This document shows positions 63,137 through 64,000 of a stretch of 64,000 nt of DNA, in pieces. Source of the DNA: Coffea arabica (lineage: Eukaryota; Streptophyta; Magnoliopsida; Gentianales; Rubiaceae). The stretch lies in the NCBI RefSeq assembly GCF_036785885.1, contig NC_092312.1, positions 11,178,001-11,242,000 of the forward strand, read 5' to 3'. A model generated the notes under the pieces. The model did not search any database and was not told where the DNA came from. It saw only the letters and a program-made list of their open reading frames with translations. The first letter of the stretch is position 1, and the number at the start of each line of letters is the position of its first letter. A program made the position numbers and the translations under genes.

Positions 63137-64000
63137 GAACCTGGAGAAGTGTGGGGCCCAGTGTCGAGGGACCAGAATGGATGAAGAAGAAGGGAAAGAA
63201 AAACTGGGAATATTTAGCAGCTCTTAATTTGGTCTGTTAATTTTTTTTTTTCCAAGTGTTGAGATGCCGAGAAGGATGAGGAAGGAAATTTTTGGGGTAA
63301 AATTAATGGAGGAAAGAAAGACTTGAACAGAAGGACCAGACTTGAGCCCAGTCAGCCGCTGCTGGCCTGTTTTTAGTTTTTGCAGGAAACAGGGGAGAAA
63401 GACAAGTAAGACGACGTCGGATTGAAGTTAGCGTAATCAGCTTTGGAATTTCCGGTTCTGAATAGATCTTGACCATAATGCTTATCAACTCGGACCGAGT
63501 GTCAGCAGGTGATAGGGGTTAAAGATTTTAATCAAACCAAACACTCTACCATTTAACCTTATTTAATTATTTTAATGAGTTTAAGATTTTGTTCAAATTT
63601 AGTTTGCTTATTTGTCAAATTGAATTTAAACAAGTCTTTTTTTTTTCTATCGAATTTAAATATTATCATCACACATAAAATATTGTTCAATTTTGACTTA
63701 ATTAATTAGCAAACCAAATTTAAATGAGCTCTTATCAAACTGAATTTGATTCATCTTTGAACCTTAATAAGCCGAGAGGGGCTTGGTTCAACTTATGATT
63801 AAGTAGTTTAATTTATGAGTTTCAATGAGGACCTTATAGGTTACACTAAATAAAAGAAGATTATGGTGTATACAATCAATCATTCTTGAGTAATTTCTAA
63901 TTGTGTTGGACCATTTTTATTTTTCTTTTCTATTAACTCAAATGGTGTGATTAAACATTGCTGAAAGTATGATGTGACCATTCCCAAGGACTGGGAGTTG
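63132..64000. other. Probable promoter of the JMJ24-like gene and intergenic edge
   Basis: No coding signal. The first few hundred bases are GC-richer and probably contain the transcription start. From 63520 to the edge the DNA is AT-rich with nothing recognisable. Confidence 0.4.

Noticed and set aside
1..64000. tRNA, rRNA or CRISPR loci
   Set aside because: None was found by reading both strands; tandem repeats present are microsatellites or decayed AT-rich units without spacer structure.

Overview
The window is nuclear DNA from a flowering plant, almost certainly a eudicot. Genes are split by many short introns with GT..AG borders and AT-rich intergenic DNA, and the protein families (WRC/JmjC, plant PPR, DUF707, katanin p80, SANT-bromodomain) are plant types. 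Plant transposons are abundant. The species cannot be fixed from the sequence; an asterid is only a guess.

Layout: 1-1139 (-) holds the first four coding exons of a DUF707 membrane-anchored protein that continues beyond the left edge. 1.1-19 kb has no intact host gene and is a transposon graveyard: MITEs, a Stowaway element, a 5,539-bp Mutator-like element (MULE) with 283-bp inverted ends that carries broken host-gene pieces, and a 1.07-kb hAT-like element. 19.0-24.5 kb (-) is a five-exon SANT/bromodomain protein of 478 aa. 27.5-29.0 kb (+) is an intronless E-class PPR protein of 522 aa. 30.6-45.7 kb (-) is a complete 17-exon katanin p80 (KTN80) gene of 788 aa. Its intron 6 contains an apparently intact Ty1/copia retrotransposon with identical LTRs. 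45.7-55.1 kb is intergenic: microsatellites, MITEs, AT-rich tandem repeats and a possible Helitron end. 55.2-62.1 kb (-) is a complete 13-exon WRC/RING/JmjC gene of 952 aa, matching JMJ24, whose iron-binding residues are replaced. The right edge is its 5' UTR and promoter.

The host genes are not an operon or pathway. Two are chromatin factors (bromodomain and JmjC proteins), one is a microtubule-severing regulator, one a probable organelle RNA-processing factor and one of unknown role. Gene models were assembled by hand from splice sites and reading phase. All four complete genes, and the partial DUF707 model, keep frame throughout. The most notable items are the gene-carrying MULE, the young copia insertion inside KTN80, and two reader/eraser domains with substituted key residues.
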